A DNA stretch of 64,000 bases from Toxorhynchites rutilus septentrionalis (GCF_029784135.1 NC_073746.1:113024035-113088034), one strand, 5' to 3'; positions 42,530 to 54,441 are shown, numbered from the stretch's first letter. Numbers and translations are program-made. Notes: a model not told the origin generated them from the sequence alone.

Positions 42530-45500
42530 CATCAAAAGTGTTTGAAAATGCTCGACCAACAGTGAAAAGACTCATGCAGAATTCGAGATGGTGTCAATTC
42601 AACTTTTCTGGTCTGGAATCTGGCCAAGACACCTGGTATCGATCCCAAAACATTGTTACTGATTGTAACATTACCCCGAAATACTTTACATAAACATAAG
42701 TATGTTTTTTTCGATGAAACACACACTGGACCAAATCACCCCACAGACGGTCCAAATCACCCCGCATCAAATTTTAATGTCCAAGAATCATCTGTTTTAT
42801 TTTATGATATATTTGGTAGATTAAAGATTTATATAATGATTAAACATTATTTATTGAGAGAAAACAAGTGTAGCTCAGTAAACAATGTGACATTTTTTAT
42901 TTAGAGTATTGGTTTGGAAATATTAGGCGGTTTGGAAATGCTTAGGTGGTCCAAATTCCCCCTTTTTCCCCTAATGTGAATTTTTACATTTCCGTAGGAC
43001 TGTGATTGTTCGGAACAATTGTTTTTCAAATGTTATTCTTTTCATTGTTCAGAAATCTGTTATTTTAACTCTTTTGAAACTCCAAATGGTGACCATGAAA
43101 CTTAGCTTTTGGCAGGAGGTTCAACGTTTTTAGTTTTGTTAGTGGACAAAATACACCCTGAAGATAACAATTATGTTATTTCCTCGGAAATTCCAAAGCA
43201 TAAATTTCGGCATAACTCGTCAATTAATCGAACAAGGGGGGATGCTGCAGAACTCGATAATCAATGAATTATAATAATATAAGGGGCATTAAATGTTTCT
43301 GTAGTGGTTTGACACTCGTATAACTCGAGAATCACTCGAGCAAACGGAACCAAATTTGGGATGTGAGGGTTTTTGGGTACGAGAAATGCTTCTATGATGG
43401 TATGACACCCCTCCCTCCTCTGAAATGGAGAAGGGGGTCCCATAAAAATATTACACATATTTCAACTAAACATGACAATTGAAAATTTTCGGAAAACTCT
43501 GAAGGGGAATGGGATTATTATTCGCAGCGGCGATTTGATTTGACCGCTTTGCGCCACTTTCCCTTAAGTCCGACTGAGCTGATATTTGGCATGGGATGTT
43601 TTTTCGAGGTGGTGAATATTTTTATGGGGTAACTTTTTGAAATTCGAGATGACCATTTTCATCGGCACCCTAATGGACAGCATAAAACATACCTTTGACT
43701 GCTTTCGATCAGAAAGCAAACGTATTCTGGATCACGTGTTTGAATCGCTATGAAACCGTTTAAAAAAGTATATTGCAGTTGGTGGAAAGTACTTAATGAA
43801 AAAAACTTGTTTCAAAGTTAATTTTCACTACAATCAATTGACACACTGTGTATATTTTAGTTTCTCAATACTGTGTCATACAGTGTAGATGATTGTTTGT
43901 GTTTATTTCATGCTTATTTTCTACAGCGTTATAAAAGATTAATACTCCCAAACGACCCAATAATTGACCAGGTCGGATCGAAAATCTCGGCAAAGCGCTG
44001 TAGCACCTTGACATCTGTTGGTTGGTCATCTGATCCGTTCCGTGAGCAAGAGAGCAATCATTCGAACGCTCTTAATTGATGCCCCGTGATCTAATTTTAT
44101 GAATATTAATTTATAGGGCAGCAAATGACAATGACAAGACTTGTAAAACGCGCGCTCGTTCGGTTCATTCGAAGATGTAGTTAATGAGCGATTGATTTGC
44201 CGTTTGTCCCGTGTGTGCTTTGAAGCGCATTCACTGTATTGTAACAACTGTCATATTTATCGCCCCCCGACCTAACGGACAAGGCCATCACGACCAGATT
44301 CCAGCGGCAGCTGCAAATTGGAACACAACCGAGATCGAACGGCCAAGAGTTCGCACTAATTTATCGTTTTTCTTGCGCTTTTTTTCTGTTGGCGATTGTT
44401 TTGATTGATTGGCGATATATATGACAATTCGATCGCTTTCGAGTGAGTCTGATTCGATATTGGAATGCAACTGTTGGTTTTTATGGGGAACGTAGTTTTG
44501 CTTTGATTGATTCGTTCCATGTCGATTTGCTATGAGTGGGTTTTGTTTTTATTGCGATTTCTACAGCGTTCTTGGTGCAAAAGAACACTGATCTTGACGC
44601 CGGGCTTTTTCTCTCGACCAGACAGGAATTTAAAGAACAGTTATTCCAGATTCAAACTAGGAGATTTCACTTAACGTTTTAGAGAAACGCCGAAACGATT
44701 GTCTGAAGTGATTATTAACAGTATTTATCATTTTATTGGTTTATCACATTCTTTATTCTTCATATCGGTTCAAGCTATGCAATATGCAAATTTGATTGAG
44801 TGCATTTTATGGTTTTAGTGCTTACAGTAACCCATCCCGTACTCATAAACCGTTTCATTTCAAAGCGTAATATAGGTCAAGGTGGGGTTTTACCACAGTC
44901 TAGATACAGAATCGAACTTAAATAGCACCAATTATATATTGGTTTTGTGAAGAAAGGTTCATTAATTGATAGCTTAACTAGAATTCTAGCTATATTTATG
45001 TTGAGTTGGCATTATTTCCTTCCGAAAACCAGTTTCAAGGCCATTGATTTGTTTCGAAAATAAAGGAAGAGATTTCCGATGAACACAAGGCAAGAGACGT
45101 CGAATGTCGGTTGTGTACACCTATGAACAAACTCCTATAAATTCTCTGAATAAATAATCAAAATTACAAAGAAACACTCTAAAGTCATTTGTCCTCTTAA
45201 ATTATTTTATATCTATCATAAACGATCACTAATTATGATGCAAATTTAACTCTCTGAAACAGATTGAAATGAATAAGATTTTTGGTACACACTTTTTCCA
45301 TGTTCTAAATGGTTTGTAAAACGTACCGGACTCAATCTTTCTCAATTACTACATTTCACGCACAAAAACTCAATCGACGGTGGAATTTAATTTGTTTACC
45401 AATATAGTTATGTTTATGTAATATCTATTGAGCACGTGGAGAGCTCGGCTATGATTATCAACTTCTAAAGGTTTGCCGAGTACTAACTTTGATAAACTAC

Positions 45501-46060
45501 AGTTTTAGTAACGGATTTTTCACTTGTTAAATTAAATTCGAGCGAAGATTGGTCCACGTTCGACCGGGCGATCAAAATTACCAAAACATCAGAATAGTCT
45601 GTAGTCAGACTTTTAGACTTTTTAAAATCAAGAAGCTGTAACTTACAGATTTTTTTTATTTCACACAGAATTGAAAAGAAATCTTTCAATTTGCGTTCCA
45701 ACATAAATTATATATCATACATTGGACAGGTTGCTGAAGGTCACGAGTTAAATTCTCACTCCAGACATTCTTCCAAAAATGGAAGTAAAGTGACGAACCA
45801 GCCTATAGTGTTGAAAGTCACTATAATAACACATATATTTTGATATTTTATATTTTATTAGTTCGTTTTATCACGTTTCAATTACCATGCCGTTTGAATT
45901 CATTTAGATGAGTGTTTTTTTCAGTTTTATTATTCAGTTTTATTCTGCTTCCTCTAATTCGAGTTAATGTGAACATATACGAAATGCCTTGTACATAGGG
46001 ATACCATCTGGTCAAACTTGAAAATCAGGACACCTGTCAGAGTTACGATTATGATAAAAC
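42530..46060. other. No gene recognised; scattered dispersed repeats
   Basis: 42340-42960 has repeated ggggtaaattggtc / gaccaaatcacccc motifs in both orientations and a terminal ccaaattccccctttttcccc, probably a decayed MITE. 43260-43640 (tttgacactcgtataactcg, acccctccctcctctgaaatg) resembles the satellite-bearing repeat at 46713. 43860-46050 shows no coding or repeat feature I can name. Confidence 0.45.
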
Positions 46061-46064
46061 CATT

Positions 46065-47250
46065 GCACAATGGACCAGGAGTTGCATTTAAGTGGAAATT
46101 AGCATTTAGAGCTTGACAGTTATTATCTAGACAAAAACTGTCTTAGACAAAGTTGTTACTCATGATAGAGCACTCGTTTTTATGTTGTCAAAAATAGGGT
46201 GACCAAAAATGTCGATGAAATAAAAAATATAACTTTCTTATCTTTATAGATAGAGGTAAATATAGTTCGACAATGTTGTAGCTCCAATTATTTGAGACAT
46301 CTTTGTAGAACAAAGTTTTTCTCTATCTCTTGAAATAACCGATAAAGCGCCTTTTTTCTAAGTTACGTTAGGGTCAACATGAAAAAACTGTTTTTTGCTC
46401 TAACTTTTATATTTCAAACTAGCTGACCCGGCAAACTTCGTCCCGCCCAAAATTTGTTTTTTTGTTATCAATACCTTCAAACATTCACGTTTTCTTACTA
46501 AGCGCAAGTTCATGAGTCCAATCGCAGAACTGTTCATTGATTGATCTTTTAATCGACCCCGTTGAATTTATCTTTTACTAAAAAATTCCTAGTACTTCTA
46601 CCAAAACTCATCATTATAATATCAGATTATTTTCAGACACAATTCTCGTTCAAGATTTTTCAAGCACATGGAATAAATGTTTGATACAGAAAATATGATA
46701 GAATGAAGACAGACCCCTCTCCTTTTCTCCCCTTAGAGCGAGAGAGGAGAGGAGTATCTAATCACCATAGAAACGTTTCGTGCACCCTAAAATCTTCACA
46801 TGCCGAATTTGGATCCATTTACTTGATTAGTTTTCGAGTTATGCAGAAATTTGTTTTTCATTTGTATGACAGCCCACCCTTAAAGAGGGGTGTGGAGTGT
46901 CTAATCACCATAGAAACATTTATTGCACCCTAAAACCTCCACATGCCTAATTTGGTTTCATTTGCTTCACTAATTCTCGAGTAATGCAGAAATTTGTGTT
47001 TCATTTGTATGGTAGCCCCTCCTTAGAGAGGGAGAAGGAGTATCTAACCACCATAGAAACATTTACTGCACCCTTAAACCTCCACATGTCAAATTTCGTT
47101 TCATTTGCTTGATTAATTCTCGAGTAATGCAGAAATTTGTGTTTCATAACAACTTTTCTAAGACAGTTTTTGTCTAGAGAATAACTGTCGAGTTCTAAAT
47201 GCTAATTTCCACTTAAATGCATCTCCTGGACCATTGTGCATTGTTATTCA
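46065..47250. mobile_element. Element with inverted repeats of about 100 bp, interrupted by a second repeat
   Basis: The left arm (46068-46165, cacaatggaccaggagttgc, atttaagtggaaattagcat, gacaaaaactgtcttagac) is matched inverted at 47152-47250. Between the arms, ctagctgacccggcaaactt at 46427 marks the terminus of another widespread repeat, which continues with a tandem array to about 47148. The simplest reading is a long-inverted-repeat MITE carrying a later insertion. No target duplication was established. Confidence 0.65.
46713..47148 (+). repeat. Three tandem units of about 145 bp
   Basis: Each unit has cttagagagggaga-like sequence, tctaatcaccatagaaac, a ttgcaccctaaaacctccac block, atttggtttcatttgctt, ctcgagtaatgcagaaattt and catttgtatg. 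Units start near 46713, 46868 and 47013. Homology between units is about 80-90 percent by eye. Confidence 0.85.
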
Positions 47251-47274
47251 TTGTGATATCTATATATATACAAC

Positions 47275-48251
47275 CAGGGTTGCCAACTATAATTTGAAAA
47301 AATCAGGAAGAATGAAAATAAAAATCAGGATAAATCAGGATCGCTCAAATTGGGTTGTCCGAAAAGTTAATGTCGATTTTTGGGAAAACTTAAACTTAAA
47401 AAACTTAAAAAAATTTTAAACAAAGCATTATAATTTTATTTTATACCCAAAGTTCTGTTTCACGATCTTTCGCCATCTTTCACACAGCTTAAAAATTCTA
47501 TCCTCCAAGAATATGTCTGCTTCCTCGTCCGAAAATTGCTGTGAGCCATACATGTGAGAAACAGGTTGCATCCCAATCCCACCAGAAACAGAGTATATCT
47601 CCCTTCGGGCGAAAACCGGATATGTAAAAGAATTAATAAGCATGGTATAAGTCCTCGCATAAGCGGAAATGTTAGTGTTTCGCCTGACTTTTGGATCGTT
47701 TATATTTTTTCCGAAAAACCTACAGCATCACTTTTGTCAATTGCAGAGAAATCAATATTCAAATTTTCACTGAATCATCCATGCTTTGGAATAAATCTTT
47801 ACTCAACACATGAGAAAAGCATATCAGCAGTGGAAGACTTGTTGATTTTTTTCCTAATTTTTATGATATTTAGTATGGTTATAGATATATTTACCATAGT
47901 CCCATCATTAAAGTTTATTCTACTTAGAAACGTTTTCCTACATTAATAACTCTGGGGATACATCTACATATACATTATCCTTAATAAATCAATGTTGTTC
48001 CTCAAACATAATCTCGTTGTAATTTCATAAATTCTTCAGACAATCTGGTTTCATGATTTTTCACTGTTTTGGAAAGCCACGAAACAATTGAAGGTAGAGA
48101 TAAAAAAAGTTGAGTACACAGTTTAACTTAATGTAAGTGTCATCAGGATCATTTCAGAAAAATCAAGATAAATTGAGTGTTCGTCAGGATATCAGGGAGC
48201 GTACTAAAAAGTCTGGGAAATCCTGAAAAATCAGGAAGGTTGGCATCTCTG
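47275..48251. mobile_element. hAT-like element with 8-bp target duplication (977 bp)
   Basis: CAGGGTTGCCAACTA at the left and, inverted, CAGAGATGCCAACCTTCC at the right are flanked by an exact TATACAAC (47267-47274 and 48252-48259). The subterminal region is rich in atcaggat / atcctgat motifs. A mariner fragment is inserted near the left end. No hAT transposase is recognisable. Confidence 0.85.
47350..47643 (-). pseudogene. Mariner C-terminal fragment nested in the hAT-like element
   Basis: ttgggttgtccgaaaagtta at 47350 resembles a mariner terminus. The minus strand then encodes FLEDRIFKLCERWRKIVKQN (about 47450-47510), the conserved C-terminal block of mariner transposases that normally reads like ...LPERWQKVI. 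It is truncated upstream of the third catalytic aspartate. Confidence 0.7.
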
Positions 48252-48259
48252 TATACAAC

Positions 48260-49129
48260 CATTACATCCCAACCAGATATAGTGGTTCTCAGGTATTCAT
48301 GAAAAGTGGTAATTTTGTTCTTTACCGCAAAACATCAGACCAGTATTTTTTAATTTTTACATTAAGATGACCATTTCCATTTTAGGGTGGTCCGAAAAAT
48401 CGTCTTTTTCCCATTCTTTCCAAAAATGACTTTTTTCGAAAATTCATAACTTTTGAACCACTGAACCGAGTTAGATGATCGACATATCAAATTGAAGGCC
48501 TTTTATTGAAAAAAGTAAACTTGCAAAAAAAATGGATTTCATTTTCTTAATCATTGATTGTAGTCGGTTTTTATTATTTTCATGGCTTTGGACTAGAGGA
48601 CGCTATATTTTTTAATATTTTTTCTGGAAAGCTGAGGATTTCTACATAACATATCTCGATATCAGAGATGCTATTTTTCTCGCATCTCAATAGTATATAC
48701 TGCCATTCCATGCCAAACCGAAATAGTGGTTCGTGAAAAGTAATAGTTTTGTTCTTTATCGCAAAACATTAGACCCGTATTTTTTATTTTTTCGGAAGGT
48801 TGACCATTTTCATTTTGAGGTTGTCCGAAAAATCCATTTTTTTTTTCTTTTTCCAAAAATGACTTTATAAAAAAATTTTTTTTTTTTCCTTCATTGATTT
48901 AATTAGGCTCAAGTGGATAAAGAGCCACCATCAAGCAATACATTTTAAAACTATTTGAATATATTATAACTACATAATTATTAACTTAAGTCTAATTAGC
49001 TAAAACTACAGTGTAACTACATAAAAAAAATATAATTTATTCCTTCGTTGTCTCGTCGGTATTAGCCTTATCAGGAACAGTGCCAGTGGTAAGTCGTAAC
49101 AACTACATCGCCAGTATTTTTTTTTTTTT
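48260..49129. repeat. Dispersed non-coding repeats
   Basis: 48260-48430 and 48690-48860 are two direct copies of one repeat (accgaaatagtggttc, ttctttatcgcaaaaca, gaccattttcattttgaggt) also present at 19690-19850. 48430-48660 matches 50560-50800 (cataacttttgaaccactg, gatgatcgacatatcaa, cataacatatctcgata). No coding sequence. Confidence 0.6.
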
Positions 49130-49455
49130 TGGCGTAGGACTACGTCTTTCATTTCTATACCGGGGTGTAAAATCAAAGTTTCGAAAACGAAAGCGTTACG
49201 CCGGAGACCGAGATTTTGAACGTTAATAACTCCTAAACAACCGAACGAAATGGTATGATAAACACTTCATTCGAAAGATAAAATGTCTACGCGTTATATA
49301 CTTGTTACTTTTTGATCCAAAAACTTGTTTCAATAGCCTTAAAATTGCTTTCAAAACAGGGTATTGACATCAACAATCGGTATATAAGCTAGCACCGCTC
49401 GGATATTCACACAGTTATAATTGAACAGCGATTGAGGTACCATCGCAGGAATGAA
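49130..49455 (+). repeat. Promoter-like dispersed repeat (inverted copy at 61871-62042)
   Basis: Starts ggcgtaggactacgtctttc, then ataccggggtgtaaaatcaa, gtttcgaaaacgaaag, aaaaacttgtttcaatagcc and a TATA-like GTATATAAGC (about 49380). The same order of blocks is found inverted at 61871-62042. I do not know its identity. Confidence 0.6.
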
Positions 49456-49960
49456 TGGATGTTTCCCTAACATAGACTTCAAAACCATGGAGCCTGGAGA
49501 AATCGGCATTGCAAAATAGATGGAAACAGCGGATACTTACGTACTCGTTTGCGCTTTTGCAAATCGAAATGTTTCCCTAACACAGACCTCAAAATTATGG
49601 AGCCAAGGGAAATCGGCATTTCAAAATAGATACAAGCAGCGGGTACTTCTGTACTCGTTTACGTTTTCGCAAATCGGAGTGTTTCCCTAAAACAGACTTT
49701 AGAACCATGGAGCCTGGGAAAATTGGCATTGCAAATGAGATGCAAGCTGCCATACTTTTGTAATCGCTTTCGTTTTTGCAAACCGGAATGTGTTTTCTCA
49801 ACACAGATTCCGAAACCAATAAATTGGGAAAATCGGCATTTCAGATCTCGGCAGTACTTTTATACTCCCATGCATTTTTACACTCCGGAATGCGTTTTGC
49901 TAACACGGTCTACAAAAGCGGGTACAAATGCAACGCTTTGGCTCGGTCATTCAAGACTGC
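49455..49960 (+). repeat. 110-bp satellite, about 4.5 units
   Basis: gtttccctaacacagac-like starts at 49461, 49571, 49681, about 49791 and about 49892. Each unit continues with accatggagcctgggaaaat, cggcattgcaaa and a tactcgtttgc-type block. Units diverge toward the right. It directly follows the promoter-like repeat. Confidence 0.9.
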
Positions 49961-50054
49961 ATGCCCCTTCATGTCGCCAGCTCACTGAACTTCTACGCAT
50001 ACCTTTGATGATTAGGCAAAATGTAGATAACTATTTGCTGCGATAACCACTACC

Positions 50055-50326
50055 TTCTTCTTCTTGAATGGCGTTAACGTTCCCTGTGGAACTTTTGCCG
50101 TCTCATCGTATGCATTAACTAGCGTCATTCATAAATACATTGTTGAGATTCGTTAAGCCAAATAACACGCCTTGAATGTATTCCGAGGGGCAAGCTCTAG
50201 AATACGCGTGACCACAGTGCAAGTGGAAGGAAATTTATCTGACGAAAAATCCCCCGACCAGAACGGGAATCGAACCCGAACACCCGGCATGATAATGTGA
50301 GACGCTAACCACTCGGCGAGTGGTTA
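50055..50326 (-). mobile_element. tRNA-derived SINE (Feilai-like) with 12-bp target duplication
   Basis: The minus strand begins with a tRNA-like head: GAGTGGTTAGCGTCTCAC (A box), then GGGTTCGATTCCCGTTCTGG (B box). The body includes cttgcactgtggtcacgc, and the tail is (GAA)n, seen on + as ttcttcttctt at 50055. An exact ATAACCACTACC lies on both sides (50043-50054 and 50327-50338). At 272 bp it appears full length. The name rests on resemblance to mosquito Feilai elements. Confidence 0.9.
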
Positions 50327-50339
50327 ATAACCACTACCA

Positions 50340-51593
50340 TAATGCATGAATTGACCTAAATTGGGATTTGTTTGCAATTGAATTCGTAAACTGTTTCATT
50401 CATTCACTAGTTTAATCAATAATTTAATCAACAGCTCTGCACAGTGACGATATCGTACCCAATGAGGAACATTCGAAGTACGATTATTGCTGATTGAAAA
50501 CAACACAAATGATTACTAAGCCAACGGCAGTCCTACGTCAACCTTGCGGTTGTATCATAGGTTGACCCATCCATAGTATTTCAAAAATTCATATCTTTTG
50601 AACTACTAGACCGATTTAGATGGTCGACCTGGTCTTTTTATGAAAATACTACACCTGCAGAATATTCGAATTCTGTTCTCGTTACTATTGATTGTATTCG
50701 TTTTGCATTGTTTTCATAGTCTCGGGACCAAGGGCGCTATATTTTTTTATATTTTTTTCTGGAAAGCTGAGGTGTTTTCACATAACATATCTCGAAACCA
50801 GGGAGACTTTTTTTCTCGTTTTTGAGTTATGGTTTTTCAAAGTTACCGGATGGTTCAAAAAATAATGTTTCCGTTTTTTTTTCCAAAAATGACGTTTTTC
50901 AAAAATTTATTACTTTTGAACTATTGGACCGATTCAGATGATCGACATATCAACTTAACACTCTGGCGTCCGGCGACGCCACAGTGGTTACGTACGAAAA
51001 CTATCGGCTGACTGCCGGCGACATCACTGTGGTTACGTACGCTTAGTATATCAATGGCCAGTGACAGCACTTTAGTATCATTTGCATTCTGTTGGGATTT
51101 TGTGTAGGTATCAATAACTTACACACGCCAACAAGTTTTATGTTTTTATAAGTAGGGGAGGTGGGGAAAAATGGACATATTAAGAAGAACTTCAATTATA
51201 TCTTTCGAAACTCATGTTTCTCCAAACTTAAATACAGTTTCTTGCATTTCAATATACTGTTTTTCGAACTAATCGGCCGAATGTTTTTCAATGTTTTTAC
51301 TAAAATTAAAACAGATCGAAAAGTAGAACATTTTTCGATGATTACCCGCTTGGAGATATAGTGGGGAAGAAATATGGACAGGTTTGTAATATTTACGTAT
51401 GTATATCTTCGAAATTTCATGAAAGTAGGGGAACAGGGTCGAGAACTTATGAAAACTAACGTTGAAATTAGTAAAACTTAACAATTTATTATTTCCCGAT
51501 AATGTCAAGAACGGGCTGCGACAAGCCAAGTAATTCGAATTAGCGTTGCTGGCGCCAAGCGAATGTTTTTTATGAAACGTGCGGACCTCAAAG
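50340..51593. repeat. Dispersed repeats, no gene
   Basis: 50540-50960 belongs to the same repeat as 48430-48660. 50965-51045 contains two copies of a 30-bp motif (gccggcgacatcactgtgg, then ttacgtacg). 51150-51440 (gtaggggaggtggggaaaaa ... agtaggggaacagggtcg) resembles MITE termini of the aggggaa type. No coding sequence. Confidence 0.5.
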
Positions 51594-52601
51594 CAGGGTT
51601 GCCACATATACAGAATATTCTGTATTTTACAGATTTTTCACCAAATTTCAGATACAGAATCTGTATATACAGAATCAAAGATTTTCAGCAAAAATACAGA
51701 ATTTACAGATTTTTGGAAATTTAATTTTAAAAGTTAAATTTATTACAGGGCATACATAGATGCCTTGATTTATAAAAAAGTCGAACGCAACACCACGAGA
51801 TGGCTTGCGTTTGAGGCGGTTTTTAAGCGAAATCTTGAGCGATTTCAAGACCCTCAACTTTTTCTTTCGTTCCAAGCTATGTATGACCATAATCAATCGT
51901 ATATTGACTCATTTAAACGCTCCTATGACTAAACCGATTATACTGTTCCTAAACTTTGTTCTACCACTCATCAATAACGTCAATCGCACCTTTCAGAATT
52001 GCGATTTTGCGAACTTTATGATGAGAGAAGACTGTTATTGTCGATCATGTTGGGTAACTTATGTTTGGAAAGCTACGTGCAACGATTCGTTTATGCTGAC
52101 CTTGATGTGAAAGACTTTGAGGACTTTATGAAGAAGCCAGAAGATGTTTGCGATGCAGAAGAAGCTGAAAAAGGATTGGATGTAGCTTGGAAGTTGATCT
52201 TCAAATCGATTTGTCGTGACTTCTATATTGAACTGGTGGAACATAGCTGCAGTCTTGATAAACCCTCAAAATATCGTCAAGCTACCAAGCCTTAATGATT
52301 TGGTGCAACAATTTCCTCAATTCGTTGAAGGAAGTAATATACAAGGCTTGGATCACGAGTTGAGGCTACTCAAGTCGAATCATATGGGGCAAAAATTGAG
52401 TGACTCAGATATAACTTGGTCCCAGCTTTTGGATGTCTTTGATTTATTTAACAACCCATATATAAGAAAAAAAGCTCAAAGTGAAAACCAACCTATATTT
52501 TTTTTCCATTCGATACAGATTTTTTATACAGATTTTTGTCTAAAAATACAGATGTACAGATTTTTTCAGAAAATTTTACAGAATTAAATGTGGCAACCCT
52601 G
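51594..52601 (+). mobile_element. hAT element with 8-bp target duplication (1008 bp)
   Basis: CAGGGTTGCCACAT and its inverse ATGTGGCAACCCTG form the ends, flanked by an exact CCTCAAAG (51586-51593 and 52602-52609). Subterminal ATACAGAATCTGTATATACA repeats match those in the MITE at 23994-24366, which is probably a deletion derivative of the same group. It contains relics of a transposase gene. Confidence 0.9.
51760..52480 (+). pseudogene. hAT-like transposase fragment, several frameshifts
   Basis: Blocks in different frames: KKVERNTTRWLAFEAVFKRN with LERFQDPQLFLSF (about 51773-51865; the RWL motif recurs in hAT and ZNF862-like proteins), YDERRLLLSIMLGNLCLESY (about 52016-52075), FEDFMKKPEDVCDAEEAEKG (about 52115-52175) and LVQQFPQFVEGSNIQGLDHE (about 52300-52360). 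No DDE catalytic or zinc-finger part is present, so this is an internally deleted, inactive gene. Assignment rests on the hAT ends plus these weak motifs. Confidence 0.6.
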
Positions 52602-52719
52602 CCTCAAAGTGTTCAAACCTACTAGCTAGCCTTTTTGAAAAAATAACACACTTTCCAATTAGTTGGATCATAGTCACATACATCCAGTCTAGTCGCATAG
52701 AAATATTGAAAGGAAACTG

Positions 52720-52925
52720 AAAATATGTTAACTTTGAAAAATCATAACTTAAAAACGAAAAAAAACGCCTCCCTGGTTTCGAGATATTGTATGTAAAAAA
52801 TCTTCAGCATTCCAGAAAAAATTAAAAAAAAGTATAGCGCCTTTGGTCCCGAGACCATGAGAACTATAAAAAAACTAATACAATCAATAATAACGAAAAC
52901 ATAAATCAAATGTTCTGCAATAGTA
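52720..52925. repeat. Dispersed repeat shared with 160-260 and 20930-21065
   Basis: Contains actttgaaaaatcataactt, tttcgagatattgtatgt, then cgcctttggtcccgagacca and aatacaatcaataataac. Non-coding. Confidence 0.6.
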
Positions 52926-53224
52926 GTATTTTTACAAAAAAAAACAGCTAATTGGATTTAATTAAATATGTCGAACATCTAGATTGGTGTAGTGGTTCGA
53001 AAGATTTTTTATGATGATGGTCCCGTCTCCTTCCCCTACAGAGGTTTGAGCAAGACGAGTTATCTAAAAGATAATTTATTTATTTTTTCTCAACATTGAA
53101 ATCAGTTTGGCAAACACAAAAAAACGCACTGATTTTATTCACAGATATAAAAAAAATTGCAATGTCCAAAGACCACCAAATAGTCAGTCATGTCCGCCAC
53201 AGAGCCGATGCGGTCCCGACGAGG

Positions 53225-53918
53225 TTGTGTCTCATTCACCTGAATTCCATTCACCCGAAACACGTTTACCCGAAGACTTCGCTGTGTTACCGCCGAGATG
53301 ACGCAATCCGAGTCGGCCGCCGACCCGCCGTCGGAAGCGGCGGCCTCTCGCAAGCAAACCTGTGTTCCACCGATTGCCCGGTTTGTTTGAAACATAGGAG
53401 ACGATCCTTTAGTCAGGTCCGACCGAGCGTTAGCGAGTGTCGGACTGCATACGTTTGCCCGGTTAATTATGCAATTATGCATGCATTTTGATTGCCTGGT
53501 TGCAAACGTGATGCACCAGATGAACGTATGGCGTCCGACGCTCGTAAACGGGCTGCGTCATCCATAAGAATGGATGGACGTAATAATACGTTATAAAACT
53601 GCATTCTTTCACTTTTCATTATTTTGAAAAGGATTTTATTCAATGCCAGTATTTCTGGAATTGTACTTCCCACGAATAATACTTTTTGAATGGAAATGAA
53701 AGTATGAGACAAATATGATCTTTAAATAACACTGATCAGAATTAAATATACAAATACAAATACAAATATAGTAAAATTTGTGTATTATTTGAATATATCC
53801 TTCTTTTGGGTAAGTGTCGCTTTCGGGTAAATGTTACATTCGGGTGAGTGGAATTCGGGTGAATGTCTTTCGGGTAACTGTCATTCGGGTGAGTGGGTTT
53901 CGGGTAAATGTGACACAA
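53225..53918. mobile_element. MITE with subterminal TTCGGGTRA repeats
   Basis: Ends TTGTGTCTCATTCACC and, inverted, TTGTGTCACATTTACCCG, flanked by CCCGACGAGG (53215-53224 and 53921-53930; two extra bases tc at the right make the exact duplication 8-10 bp). The right side (53814-53910) is an array of about nine 10-13 bp motifs of the form ttcgggtRaNtg; the left side has four inverted ones. Duplication length would suit hAT or Mutator-type elements. The centre is GC-rich and non-coding. Confidence 0.75.
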
Positions 53919-54441
53919 TCCCCGACGAGGCCCTTGCAGCCAAAGGATCCACCAGAGCACAAGTCCAACCTCCAGCCTTGTTTTGAATTGACAATGAATA
54001 TCCTCATTCAGAGAAATCGATCCTAGACCGGCACTTAAAAATCATTCAATTTAATATCCTTTATATCTGGGCACGCGCGCGACGCTCAAACTTTTGTAGA
54101 CTACTTTAATTTTTTTTTTTTCAACTAATGCAACTATAAAAACAACAAAATAAAAATAAAAATAGCCCATCATCACCAGATCATGACAGACATGATAGAG
54201 ATCAATACAAATTTAAAAAAAAGATAATTTCAAAAATTTTAATAGTCTACATAATATAATCCGTTCAAAAAACCTCAGGTTTATTGAAAATATTAAAACA
54301 AACTACAAAAACAAAATGTCCACATTAATTATCCGTTCGTATAAAACTTCGTCAATAAAAATCTTCGTCATAAAATTTAAAAAAAAAGTTCGACTGTTAA
54401 TAAAACACAGCTTTCACGTGTGAAATACAGTCCCTCTTAAA

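Noticed and set aside
49455..49960. Regularly spaced direct repeats, considered as a CRISPR array
   Set aside because: Units are 110 bp tandem copies without unique spacers, in an evidently eukaryotic genome; it is a satellite.
50271..50326. tRNA-like sequence with good A and B boxes, considered as a tRNA gene
   Set aside because: It is the head of a SINE with a body, tail and target duplications; the acceptor stem is not maintained.
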